Positions 1 through 7,001 of a DNA stretch of 8,043 nucleotides are shown here, one piece after another. The DNA comes from Korarchaeum sp964519515 (GTDB taxonomy: Archaea > Korarchaeota > Korarchaeia > Korarchaeales > Korarchaeaceae). The stretch covers positions 1 through 8,043 of the forward strand of contig CAZFIJ010000040.1 in NCBI GenBank assembly GCA_964519515.1, read 5' to 3'. The stretch's first letter is position 1. Each line of letters opens with the position of its first letter. A program made the position numbers and the translations under genes. The notes beneath the pieces were generated by a model. It had not been told where the DNA came from, did not search any database, and saw only the letters and a program-made list of their open reading frames with translations.

Positions 1-3000
1 CATTGATAGGTCAGCGGGGGGCTTATAGGCGTAGAAGAGGAAAGGGGATAATCTAAGTAGAATGTGTATCCTGGAGCATCTATATCTAACGCTAAATTTG
101 AGATAGCATCTGGGGATGAGTTGTTAACCGTTAGGAAGCCCCAAAGCCTGATGGCATCATGACTACCATCTGTGTTGAATTTAATCGTCGCGAACTCCCT
201 TATATTTATGCTCAAGCCCGGAGGATCTACGCCGACGTTGAAGGCATCCATTAAGTTGTAATCTCCTGAGAAGGAGAGAGTCATATACACGTGCTTCGTC
301 TCTCCGGCATCTATCTGGTTGAACAGCCACCAGTAAACAGTACCAGTGAATCCGTAGGAGTCATAATCACCACTCATAGAGGCTATATCTATATTTTGCG
401 GTTTTATCCAGTAAGCTATAACATTGTACTGCTTAGATCCATGAGCCGTAACGTTTAGGATGGCTGAATCTCCCCGTATCCTGATGGAAGCGGATACGTT
501 CCTCCTGCAGATGACATGGACGTCTGGGCCGAACTCTGATGTCCCATTCAGAGTGGCTGTAGCAGTTATTAAGGAACCGCAATCCACTTGAGGGGCAGTT
601 ATTTCACCATAGAAAGTCGATTCACCATCAGCTACCAATCTACCGAGCCATATCCAACCCTCACCATACTTATCTGGGAGCGTCCCTCCTCCTGAGAGGT
701 TATTCCCTATCAGATCATCTCCTTTCGTCGAGTTCCTGACTAAGTAAACGTCTATGATGGAGTTCGCGAAAGTTGAGCTAGGGCTCAATCCCACATACCC
801 CTTAAGTTGAAGCGTGCTGCCAGAGAGGAAGGCGTCCGTTATCACGGGATAATCCATCCCCTTATTCGGCTGCGTCTCTGATAAGATCCCATCATTGAGT
901 GAAACATCATCTCCATTCGGATCGCCCGAGATATCGAGGTCTATCCCCACCCTCGTGTTATTGAATATGCTGTTCTTCGTCACGTTAGCTACAGGAGCGC
1001 CAGAAACGATCACTCCTACCTGATTTTCAGAGATTATGTTACCCTCCAATATCGCCTTAGTGTATGATGAGAGGACGCTGACGCCCCACCTCGAGTTATT
1101 GATTATCGTGTTATTCATGACCAAATTCACTCCGGAGCTCTGCTCAGGGACCCAGACTATTAACTCCAGACCGGCTCCCCCATCTATCGTTGAGGTGCTC
1201 CCATCGTTCCTATTCCTCTCGATCAAGTTATGAACGATCTTATTCCCATTGGTCTGGAGGCTTATCCCATCCCCGACGCTAAATCCAGCTCCGCACTCTC
1301 TCACCCAGTTGTCCTCTATCGTAGCGTTAGCTAAGTTGCCGCTGTTGACCACTATGCCGTAGTGGCCTGAGGTCACTATGTTATGCCTTATGAATGCTGA
1401 TAAGTTGCTTGCTATTATCGAAGTCGAGTATTTGCCCACGCTTATCCCGAAGATCACCTTGAGGGAGTTCGTTCCATTCGCGTAAGTACCTATGAAGTTA
1501 TCCCTTATCATGTACCTGCCATCGCTCCCCCTGACGATCACAGCGTAAGGCGTATTGTATATGCTGAAGCCCTCTATCTGAGCTTTCCTAGCGCTAGCAT
1601 TGAATACTTCGTAACCGTTGCCATCTACCTCTATCCTAGGTGTCTCGAAGTCCCCTATCCTATAGTTATCGAGGCCAACGTACTTACCCTCTATGAATCC
1701 GTGAGTTCCAGATTGAGTCTTAGCCGTGAGGTTCACATCGTCCATTATAGTCGGGAGGTTTGAGGACAGCTTTATCCTCCACACATCTATAACTGAGGAG
1801 TCTAAGTTCTCTTGCTTGTAATTAGGATCGCTCTTGGGTATGAGGAAGTAGCTCTTCTGCATCCCCTCTACAGCATTAGAATTCATTATGAACTGCCTCA
1901 AGCATCCTTGGCAGCTCTTAGGTCCTGGATCATCATCTTCATCCCTAGTATTAACTACCACTTCATAACTGAACCCGAAGTCTACGCTCTCCCCCATGTA
2001 ATTGCTAGTCTCTATCTCAGTTATGTGCTCGCATCTATCCGGTATCCTCCAGAGGACTAATGTATCGATGTAGTAAGTAGCGTCCCCTTGAACTAACACT
2101 CTATCGAAGCTGTTGTAAGTCGTATCAGTCGCCCTAACTTGAGCGAGGAGGTTGCCATCGGTATCGTAAAGTCTGAATATTATCGTGTTGTTCGTTAAGA
2201 GTATGAGCTTCCAGAAGTACCAACTTTCATCTGGAGGATCGTAATTAAGTGTCGACAGTATAGTAGCAGTCCCACCCGTCCTGCGGGCTATCTGAATTCT
2301 ATTAAACCTATGATTGACGATGAAGCCGTAGCCGTTGTAATTACTATCTACTAAGCTGACGCTGACCCTGCTCCTCACTCCTACTGGTATGGGCCTGAAC
2401 GCGTAACCTTGGAGGATGTAACCCCTCCCTATCGTAGCCCCTATGAGCTTGTAGCCACCGTTAGGCTCGTTATTCGCGTCCCTGACGAGGCTGTAGCTAC
2501 CGTTGTAGAACTCGGCATTGGATTGAGCGACACTACCTGAACCGTAATTGAACCATCCCTGCCAGACCTCGAAGTCATCTCTGAAGATCAAGCTGAGGCA
2601 GGAGTCACTGAGCCTGGGGTCTAATCCCCCGTATTTAGCTCTGCCGACGTAAGCACTTCCATTCCACTCTACTTGATATGTCTGCTCAGCCCAAGTCTCA
2701 TCTACGGAGTGACCAGCGTTTATCTCAGCTGTCAGGTTCCTGGAGTTAACTATTACGAAGTATCTACCTTCTTGGATTGAGAAAGCATAGGAGCCACCGC
2801 TATCCGTCTTCCCCCAAGTGAATAACACATCATCGAGAGGCTCGAAGACACCATCTCCATCGTCCTCGAAGGCGTACACGAGGACGTTGCCCATCGGCCT
2901 GTCCTCACTGCCGAGCGTAGCTAAGGGTTCCCTGTCCTCGAAGACCATCCCTTTAACGGGCCCTAAGTAGAAATATGTCTCATCGACGTTGAAGAAGTCC

Positions 3001-6000
3001 GTGTAGTTCACCTCGTAAGGCCTCCCCGGTATGTGGATCAACCCGGAGTAACCGGGGTAGATCGAGGTGGAGGAATCGTTAGCTAAGACTACGACCCTCC
3101 ACTTCCCGAGGGGTGAGCCCGGGGAGAGGAAGTAAGCGTTAGCGTTAGTATATATTCCATCGTTGGGAACCGCATCACCGTTCGTCCCATCATCGTAGAG
3201 TTGAGCATTAGTTACTACGGCTCCGAGTGGGTTGTATATTCTCGCTATCACGCTCGAGGGCCTGGCATCCACTCTAGCTTCCACTCTTAGGGGGCCGTAA
3301 GAGAGAATCCCTCTAGGAGAGGTGATGTTGACGCCGAAGCCCTCGACCATGCTGGAAGCTAGAGAGGATGTTAGATTCACGGGAGCCCAAGTCAAGTTAT
3401 CTACGTAAGCCCAAGTCTTATATAGATCATCAGAATATGTGTGAACGAGGAAGTAAGCCCTCACCGTCTGACCAGCGTAAGGCGAGAGATCGAAGGAGGC
3501 TGAGAGCCAACCTGAGTCTGCAAATGTTCCGTAATTATCTCCTGGATTTGGATTGTAGTTGCTAACTATAGTAGCGAGCGTACTCCCAGCAGTGTCCCTG
3601 AGTTCAGCTCTGAAGTAATCGTAGTTAGCTGAGTCCCAAGATTCGACCCTGTACCAGAAGTAAAGGATTCCTCCATCTGCTGGCACCCTGAACTCGTAGT
3701 AAGCCCATGTATCCTCCCCAGTAGAAGTAGAGTCTTCACTCCCGCTAGGCGTCCTATAGCCTAGGACTAGAGAATAGCCACCGAAGACAGGGTTTCCATC
3801 ATCTGTAACGTAGTTTGGGCTTCCGTATGGATCGTAAACTGTGTGAGGACCTGGAGGGCTCGCTTGTATTATCGACCCTATAGTTGAGGGGTTCCTGCCG
3901 TATGTCCAGTAATTGAGCGTGCCTGAATCGAGGCCAGCATTCAGAGTATTCAGATAGGGTTTTGCCCCATTCTCAATTATATCAAAGTATATGTAGAACG
4001 TGGAGGGGCCTCCCAAATCCTTATGGAGGATGAACTTCACCCTCCCGAACCCGCTACCGAGGGGCACGAACTCCTGGTTAGGGACTAGGTTCCCTTGATC
4101 ATCGACTACCCTAACTGAGTTGGGATCGAAGGTCCCGGTGACGTTGAGTAACGATAATAAGTAGTTGAAGTCGACGTCCAACCATATCGTGTGATCTCTC
4201 ATTAAAGCTGGGAGCTGTAGGGGGACTCTGTAGTGCCAATCGTACCCCTGAGCTACGCCATCGGGATCCCACCAAGGCGGGACCCCGTACAAAACGTAGT
4301 AATATCTATTGGGATCATCGTAGAATATCAGCGTATCTCCGCTCTGGTACCACGAATCTATCTCCCTAGTCCCGTTCTCATCTTCAGCTAAGACCCCCTC
4401 CACTAGAGCCCCCTTCGGTAGCTTGACAGCTACCCTCACCCACCCTCTCTTCTCCCCCAGTTCCACTAAGATCTTCCCATCGGCTATCAATTCGCTCCTC
4501 ACTACTATCCCCTCATCCTCCCCTACTTCCTCCTCCTTCACGAATAGCCCGTCCTTGAGCTGGAACATCCCCGTTAAATTCTCAAAACCTTCCATCCTGT
4601 AGAATTTTACCTTCCATTTCTTCCCAGATCCCTTGGCTAAGATCTCTTTCACTATCTTCGGCTCCTTATCCCGCTTCACCTCCTTCCTCATCTCCTTCTC
4701 AATGCTCTTATTGGCTTCTGAGCTCTTGGGACGCAGTATCATGTTGAAAAGGCCATCTGCAATACCATCGGGATCATTCGGGGATCCATCCTCCAATAAA
4801 AATTCCTGAACGCCATCTGAAAATCTCGTCCTCAGGTGAAGCTCCTTTCCATCCTCACTTAATGCCTCCAGCTCCTCGGATCCACGGACTCTGAGTATCG
4901 TCGTGAAATTGCTATGGGATCTGACGCTGACGTATATTCCGCCCTCCACCTTAGTGGCGTTTACGCACGAACCATTAGCCTCAAGCCTCAGGCCATCTAG
5001 GGAAGTCGAGGAGCAGTTTTTACTCAGCCTCATTTCGGCATTCCCGCACTTCAGTATGACTTCCTCAGAATCAGGGAGGCATATTCGGAAGCTACCGTTC
5101 GTCACTCTGGACTCTCCGCTCAAGTTCGAAGGCAGAACGAGGTAGCTGACCGAATTCGGAGCTATGGAGTAATAGCTGACCCTGCCCTCCACATAGTCCC
5201 CAGTGAAGCTAGCATCTATCGAGTAGCTGTCCACGTAAAAGTTCCTCGAAACCCCATTCAGTTCTATCGAATACTCACCTATCTCAACGTCCCTGACCAG
5301 GGGATACTTATATATCCCCGGGGGGACTTCAGAATCTAGCAAGACCCTCCCGGTCGGGGACCTTATTATCAGGTTCCCTCCGGATGAGCATACCCTCAGC
5401 GTATCCCCTGGGAAGTAAACGTCTCTATCTGTCGATACACCCTCTATCTCGAAGGAGGATCTGAGGCCCCTCTCGTCATTTATAGTCACTTCAGCTGGTC
5501 CTCTGAGCTCTATACTTCCATCGAATGGTGATGTAAAGTTCCAGAAGCATGATCTCACCGTTACATTCCCCCTTACCGGCTCCCCGCTCAGAGCATCTCT
5601 AGCCTTTAGGCTCCCATTCGAGTAATCGATCTCTATGCTAGTTACCTCGAACTCCCTCTCGAGCGTTACGTTACCTACTGCCACTATCAAGCTGTAATTA
5701 CCGAGAGCGATAGGCTGAGGCAATTTGAACCTCGAGTACCAGTGGGTGGAGTTGATTCTCTCGAGATCCGGAATTATTGAAGAGTTCAGGGGAGTCACTA
5801 TCTTCAGATCGGGCTTCTCATCTCCCTTGATGGTGATCCCGACATCATCTTGAGGCAGAAGGCATTCCCTCATATATATCTCAGGCAGATATATCCGTTC
5901 AGAAGCCCTCAGGCCTGAGAAGTTCGCCTCTATATGATATTCCCCTGGATCCGCTTTAAATGGAGCGTTATAAGGCATGCCATTCACAGTTATGGAGGCG

Positions 6001-6374
6001 TTGACGATTCCCGAGAGTTTGGTCTTAGCGATCACTTTTATGACGTTGGGCTCGGGTGAGATTATCTCTATGTAGAGCTCGTCCAATGTGAAGCTGACTT
6101 CGACTTCGAATCCATCGCACGAGTTAACTATCTTGTAGATACCTGGCTCGAGGCCTGAAGTATTCACCTTGAGCTCTAAGTGATCTGAGCTACCTTTGAA
6201 GAGCTGTATGCTCACGTTCTCTCCCAAGAGCTTCACATCGCAAGCTTGGATGATCCTCACATTCAGGATATCCCCTGGGCTCAACAGTTCCTCATCCAGT
6301 TGCATCTGGGGAGCCGCCCCCATTATGAGTATTGGGATGGTTGAGGGGATAAGTAAGATTATTAGGGCCCGCAA
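1..6374 (-). CDS. Giant secreted multidomain surface protein, C-terminus beyond window (at least 2,124 aa)
   Basis: One reading frame stays open from the TTG at 6374 to the left edge, giving 2,124 full codons with no stop. I choose TTG because it directly follows the upstream stop, has GAGGAGG six bases before it, and begins a signal peptide (MRALIILLIPSTIPIL) that resembles the MRALPII start of the gene upstream. The next in-frame ATG (residue 18) would remove the hydrophobic core. Visible domains in order: cysteine-containing beta-sandwiches (22-480) including an MG2-like unit (311-372), Asp-rich loop (533-541), Lys-rich linker (551-591), DUF2341-like (711-798), jelly roll (814-996), choice-of-anchor-X-like (about 1015-1100), Cna-B-like (about 1135-1212), concanavalin-like (about 1262-1445), parallel beta-helix module (1480-1950) and a further beta region (1957-2124). 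Many N-x-S/T sequons fit an exported glycoprotein. The role is inferred as an extracellular adhesive, glycan-binding or structural protein; no catalytic site is recognised. A membrane anchor, if any, lies off the left edge. Confidence 0.93.
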   Translation of the reverse strand, partial: MRALIILLIPSTIPILIMGAAPQMQLDEELLSPGDILNVRIIQACDVKLLGENVSIQLFKGSSDHLELKVNTSGLEPGIYKIVNSCDGFEVEVSFTLDELYIEIISPEPNVIKVIAKTKLSGIVNASITVNGMPYNAPFKADPGEYHIEANFSGLRASERIYLPEIYMRECLLPQDDVGITIKGDEKPDLKIVTPLNSSIIPDLERINSTHWYSRFKLPQPIALGNYSLIVAVGNVTLEREFEVTSIEIDYSNGSLKARDALSGEPVRGNVTVRSCFWNFTSPFDGSIELRGPAEVTINDERGLRSSFEIEGVSTDRDVYFPGDTLRVCSSGGNLIIRSPTGRVLLDSEVPPGIYKYPLVRDVEIGEYSIELNGVSRNFYVDSYSIDASFTGDYVEGRVSYYSIAPNSVSYLVLPSNLSGESRVTNGSFRICLPDSEEVILKCGNAEMRLSKNCSSTSLDGLRLEANGSCVNATKVEGGIYVSVRSHSNFTTILRVRGSEELEALSEDGKELHLRTRFSDGVQEFLLEDGSPNDPDGIADGLFNMILRPKSSEANKSIEKEMRKEVKRDKEPKIVKEILAKGSGKKWKVKFYRMEGFENLTGMFQLKDGLFVKEEEVGEDEGIVVRSELIADGKILVELGEKRGWVRVAVKLPKGALVEGVLAEDENGTREIDSWYQSGDTLIFYDDPNRYYYVLYGVPPWWDPDGVAQGYDWHYRVPLQLPALMRDHTIWLDVDFNYLLSLLNVTGTFDPNSVRVVDDQGNLVPNQEFVPLGSGFGRVKFILHKDLGGPSTFYIYFDIIENGAKPYLNTLNAGLDSGTLNYWTYGRNPSTIGSIIQASPPGPHTVYDPYGSPNYVTDDGNPVFGGYSLVLGYRTPSGSEDSTSTGEDTWAYYEFRVPADGGILYFWYRVESWDSANYDYFRAELRDTAGSTLATIVSNYNPNPGDNYGTFADSGWLSASFDLSPYAGQTVRAYFLVHTYSDDLYKTWAYVDNLTWAPVNLTSSLASSMVEGFGVNITSPRGILSYGPLRVEARVDARPSSVIARIYNPLGAVVTNAQLYDDGTNGDAVPNDGIYTNANAYFLSPGSPLGKWRVVVLANDSSTSIYPGYSGLIHIPGRPYEVNYTDFFNVDETYFYLGPVKGMVFEDREPLATLGSEDRPMGNVLVYAFEDDGDGVFEPLDDVLFTWGKTDSGGSYAFSIQEGRYFVIVNSRNLTAEINAGHSVDETWAEQTYQVEWNGSAYVGRAKYGGLDPRLSDSCLSLIFRDDFEVWQGWFNYGSGSVAQSNAEFYNGSYSLVRDANNEPNGGYKLIGATIGRGYILQGYAFRPIPVGVRSRVSVSLVDSNYNGYGFIVNHRFNRIQIARRTGGTATILSTLNYDPPDESWYFWKLILLTNNTIIFRLYDTDGNLLAQVRATDTTYNSFDRVLVQGDATYYIDTLVLWRIPDRCEHITEIETSNYMGESVDFGFSYEVVVNTRDEDDDPGPKSCQGCLRQFIMNSNAVEGMQKSYFLIPKSDPNYKQENLDSSVIDVWRIKLSSNLPTIMDDVNLTAKTQSGTHGFIEGKYVGLDNYRIGDFETPRIEVDGNGYEVFNASARKAQIEGFSIYNTPYAVIVRGSDGRYMIRDNFIGTYANGTNSLKVIFGISVGKYSTSIIASNLSAFIRHNIVTSGHYGIVVNSGNLANATIEDNWVRECGAGFSVGDGISLQTNGNKIVHNLIERNRNDGSTSTIDGGAGLELIVWVPEQSSGVNLVMNNTIINNSRWGVSVLSSYTKAILEGNIISENQVGVIVSGAPVANVTKNSIFNNTRVGIDLDISGDPNGDDVSLNDGILSETQPNKGMDYPVITDAFLSGSTLQLKGYVGLSPSSTFANSIIDVYLVRNSTKGDDLIGNNLSGGGTLPDKYGEGWIWLGRLVADGESTFYGEITAPQVDCGSLITATATLNGTSEFGPDVHVICRRNVSASIRIRGDSAILNVTAHGSKQYNVIAYWIKPQNIDIASMSGDYDSYGFTGTVYWWLFNQIDAGETKHVYMTLSFSGDYNLMDAFNVGVDPPGLSINIREFATIKFNTDGSHDAIRLWGFLTVNNSSPDAISNLALDIDAPGYTFYLDYPLSSSTPISPPLTYQ
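3..506 (-). other. Distal beta-sandwich region of the giant protein, cut by window edge
   Basis: Residues 1957-2124 are beta-rich and unrecognised: a strand pair around SAILNVTA, a 'FTGTVYWWLFNQIDAGETK' segment, and GDYNLMDAFNVGVDP (2037-2051). The last motif shares 9 of 15 residues with a segment near the C-terminus of the protein encoded at the right edge. The window ends inside this region, so the number of further domains and the type of anchor are unknown. Confidence 0.5.
525..1937 (-). other. Right-handed parallel beta-helix module, LRQ/NFIGT type
   Basis: Residues 1480-1950 carry a set of linked hallmarks: CQGCLRQFIMNSNAVEG (1488-1504), RDNFIGT (1624-1630), repeating 'N-x-I-x-x-N' rungs of about 22-24 residues (for example NATIEDNWVREC, GNKIVHNLIERN, VMNNTIINNSRWGVSV, ILEGNIISENQVGVIV), then VGIDLDISGDP...LNDG (about 1809-1829), a DYPVIT strand, YGEGWIWLG (1903-1911) and ITATATLNGTSEFGP ending at 1950. 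From memory, bacterial surface proteins carry the same order: 'GSLRQAI.NANA', 'GNFIGT', 'GIDLG..G.T.ND', 'P.LT', 'YGEG...LG', 'TATAT...GNTSEFS'. The helix is probably an adhesive or glycan-interacting stalk; no polysaccharide-lyase active site was identified. Confidence 0.75.
2040..2591 (-). other. Concanavalin/LamG-like domain in the giant protein
   Basis: Residues about 1262-1445 open with FRDDFEVWQGWFNYGSGSV and continue with FYNGSYSLVRD, GYILQGYAF, YFWKLILLTNNTIIFRLYD and YYIDTLVLWR. A 'dDFE.w.gW' start, a bare 'n-G-S-Y-S-L' strand and a late 'D-t-l-v-l-W' strand are usual in concanavalin-like carbohydrate-binding sandwiches of exported proteins. Glycan binding is inferred from the fold only. 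Confidence 0.5.
2739..2972 (-). other. Cna-B/SdrD-B-like domain with possible calcium loop
   Basis: Residues about 1135-1212 follow the plan 'vkGmVFeD...pmgnVlVyafeDdGDGvfe..DD...tdsGGsYaFsi..GrYfViv', which is the layout of Cna-B/SdrD-B and carboxypeptidase-regulatory-like sandwiches in surface proteins. The EDDGDGVFEPLDD segment (1170-1182) is a likely calcium-binding loop. In other organisms these domains stiffen surface stalks. Confidence 0.6.
3075..3332 (-). other. Choice-of-anchor-X-like beta-sandwich in the giant protein
   Basis: Residues about 1015-1100 contain YDDGTNGDAVPNDGIYTN (1060-1077), which matches the 'DDGtnGDavagDGiYt' pattern of the choice-of-anchor X family. Strands on either side (SVIARIYNPLGAVV and GKWRVVVLAND) complete an immunoglobulin-like sandwich. 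The closely spaced Asp and Asn residues may bind calcium. The domain is probably a rigid spacer. Confidence 0.6.
3387..3935 (-). other. Jelly-roll (MAM/choice-of-anchor-J-like) domain in the giant protein
   Basis: Residues 814-996 run from GLDSGTLNYWTYG to WAYVDNLTW. Typical signs are the opening 'D-S-G-x-L-x-x-W' strand, a 'GGYSLVLGYRTPSG' strand, a 'YYEFRVPADGG-LYFWYRVES' pair of aromatic strands, a 'LSPYAGQTVRAYF' strand and a closing 'a-Y-V-D-N' strand. This fold commonly binds carbohydrate or serves as an adhesive module in secreted proteins. Which ligand is bound here cannot be told. Confidence 0.6.
3981..4244 (-). other. DUF2341-like domain in the giant protein
   Basis: Residues 711-798 begin YDWHYRVPLQLP, pass through SVRVVDDQGNLVP, and end FYIYFD after a Gly-Pro turn. 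This order (an aromatic W-x-Y-R-x-P opening strand, a central 'vRvvd-x-G' segment and a final aromatic 'yiYfd' strand in about 85-90 residues) matches my knowledge of DUF2341, a domain of unknown function in archaeal and bacterial exported proteins, often next to lectin-like or jelly-roll domains. The same neighbour order is seen here. A profile search was not possible. Confidence 0.6.
4602..4724 (-). other. Lysine-rich charged linker in the giant protein
   Basis: Residues 551-591 contain 14 Lys/Arg in 41 positions plus several Glu, and probably form a helix (KSIEKEMRKEVKRDKEPK). Everything around it is beta-rich, with Asp, Asn, Ser and Gly loops. It follows an Asp-rich loop, NDPDGIADG (533-541), and precedes the DUF2341-like half of the protein. 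It most likely acts as a hinge or domain boundary. A binding site for acidic glycans or a processing site is possible but unproven. Confidence 0.6.
5259..5444 (-). other. MG2-like (alpha-2-macroglobulin type) beta-sandwich domain in the giant protein
   Basis: Residues 311-372 start with STDRDVYFPGDTLRV and end with GEYSIEL, with a 'sPtGrvl' strand between. The T-D-x-x-x-Y-x-P-G-D-T pattern, followed about 45 residues later by a G-x-Y-x-I/L strand, is characteristic of MG2-type and related beta-sandwich domains in macroglobulins and other exported proteins. Here it would be a structural spacer. The thioester Cys-Gly-Glu-Gln motif of true macroglobulins is not seen, so this is not a complete protease-trapping protein. 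Confidence 0.55.
6312..6374 (-). other. Signal peptide of the giant protein
   Basis: Residues 1-21 are Met (TTG), Arg, then an almost unbroken hydrophobic run rich in Leu and Ile, ending Met-Gly-Ala-Ala before Pro-Gln. This has the n-, h- and c-region layout of a Sec signal peptide, with probable cleavage near Ala20 or Ala21. It also fixes the start codon, because later in-frame Met codons would leave no hydrophobic core. Confidence 0.8.
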
Positions 6375-7001
6375 TCATCTCCTCCTCATTAGAGCTATAG
6401 TAACTATTGAAGCAGCTATTATAATCAGCCAGATTACGGGGTACCACCTGATCCCCATGTTCGGGAGAGGGAGCCTCGAGATCTCTCCCTCTATATCTAT
6501 CGCCTCTCCTGACTTGAGGGGCCGAGCTTCTCCCTTTAGGTAAACGATGTTCATCCCACTCGGAGGTACCACTTTCAGATCAACTTCCTCTACCTCGTAC
6601 GAGAAAGGTCCTATCTTCGCTTGGAACTCATCGAATAGTATACCCTTGCTCAGGAAATCCGATAAAGTTACGTTGACCCTCACATTAATGGCTTCGCCTG
6701 GCTCTATGACCTCCCAAACTGAATACCTGACGGTGCTCTCATTCACGATGACCTCAGCCCTTTTGCCATTGACTGAAGCTGATGCCCTCAATACCCTGCC
6801 GCTGTTGAACTCTAGGTAGCCGTAGCCCGGCACTACTGGGACCCAGGCCTTATTCTCTATATCGTAACTCAAGCTCATGGTAGCTGATCCATCATCGCTC
6901 AGGGCTATGATGATGTCGACTCTCTTATAGGTCAATGGATCTTGAGCTGATAGAGGGAGAATTGAGAATAAAAGAAAGAAAATTATGGGGAGCGCTCTCA
7001 T
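6375..7001 (-). CDS. Single-pass membrane-anchored surface protein of unknown function (208 aa)
   Basis: This is a complete small exported protein with type I topology. A signal peptide (MRALPIIFFLLFSILPLSA) is probably cleaved after Ala19. A beta-rich exterior domain covers residues 20-180. A transmembrane helix at about 187-205 (WLIIIAASIVTIALM) is followed by Arg-Arg-Arg at the end. The exterior starts with 'VDIIIALSDDGSATMSLSYDIEN', a D-G-S-A strand-turn-strand pattern found at the start of several archaeal membrane-anchored sandwich domains; I cannot name a family. Two sequons (NES, NVT) fit glycosylation. The ATG overlaps the previous gene's TGA and has GAGGAGG five bases upstream. Its stop abuts the start of the giant gene, so all three are probably co-translated. 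It may hold or dock the large surface proteins encoded on either side, but this is inference from position and topology. Confidence 0.93.
   Translation of the reverse strand: MRALPIIFFLLFSILPLSAQDPLTYKRVDIIIALSDDGSATMSLSYDIENKAWVPVVPGYGYLEFNSGRVLRASASVNGKRAEVIVNESTVRYSVWEVIEPGEAINVRVNVTLSDFLSKGILFDEFQAKIGPFSYEVEEVDLKVVPPSGMNIVYLKGEARPLKSGEAIDIEGEISRLPLPNMGIRWYPVIWLIIIAASIVTIALMRRR
6378..6387 (-). promoter_or_regulatory. Shine-Dalgarno for the giant protein, inside the upstream arginine tail codons
   Basis: Read on the minus strand, GAGGAGGAGA is followed by TGA and then TTG. GAGGAGG ends six bases before the TTG, a good distance for ribosome binding, and decides this non-ATG start. The same bases are the Arg-Arg-Arg (AGG AGG AGA) C-terminus of the 208-residue protein, so initiation is probably coupled to termination of that gene. 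Confidence 0.75.

Noticed and set aside
6375..6377. Selenocysteine at the TGA joining the 208-aa and giant frames
   Set aside because: A membrane anchor with a basic tail lies just before it and a signal peptide just after, and there is a well-placed Shine-Dalgarno. No selenocysteine insertion hairpin was noticed. Normal termination and restart explains it.
6376..6378. ATG overlapping the 208-aa gene's stop (ATGA) as the start of the giant gene
   Set aside because: This ATG is in a different frame and hits TGA after 28 codons. The giant frame follows the TGA directly, with TTG as its first codon.
6196..6543. Plus-strand open frame of 115 codons, and other plus-strand frames at 1036-1233, 1812-2060, 3368-3565, 4903-5145 and 6547-6819
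   Set aside because: All lie opposite the long minus-strand genes, have low-complexity or unlikely protein composition, no ribosome-binding site and no recognisable domain. They are antisense shadows.
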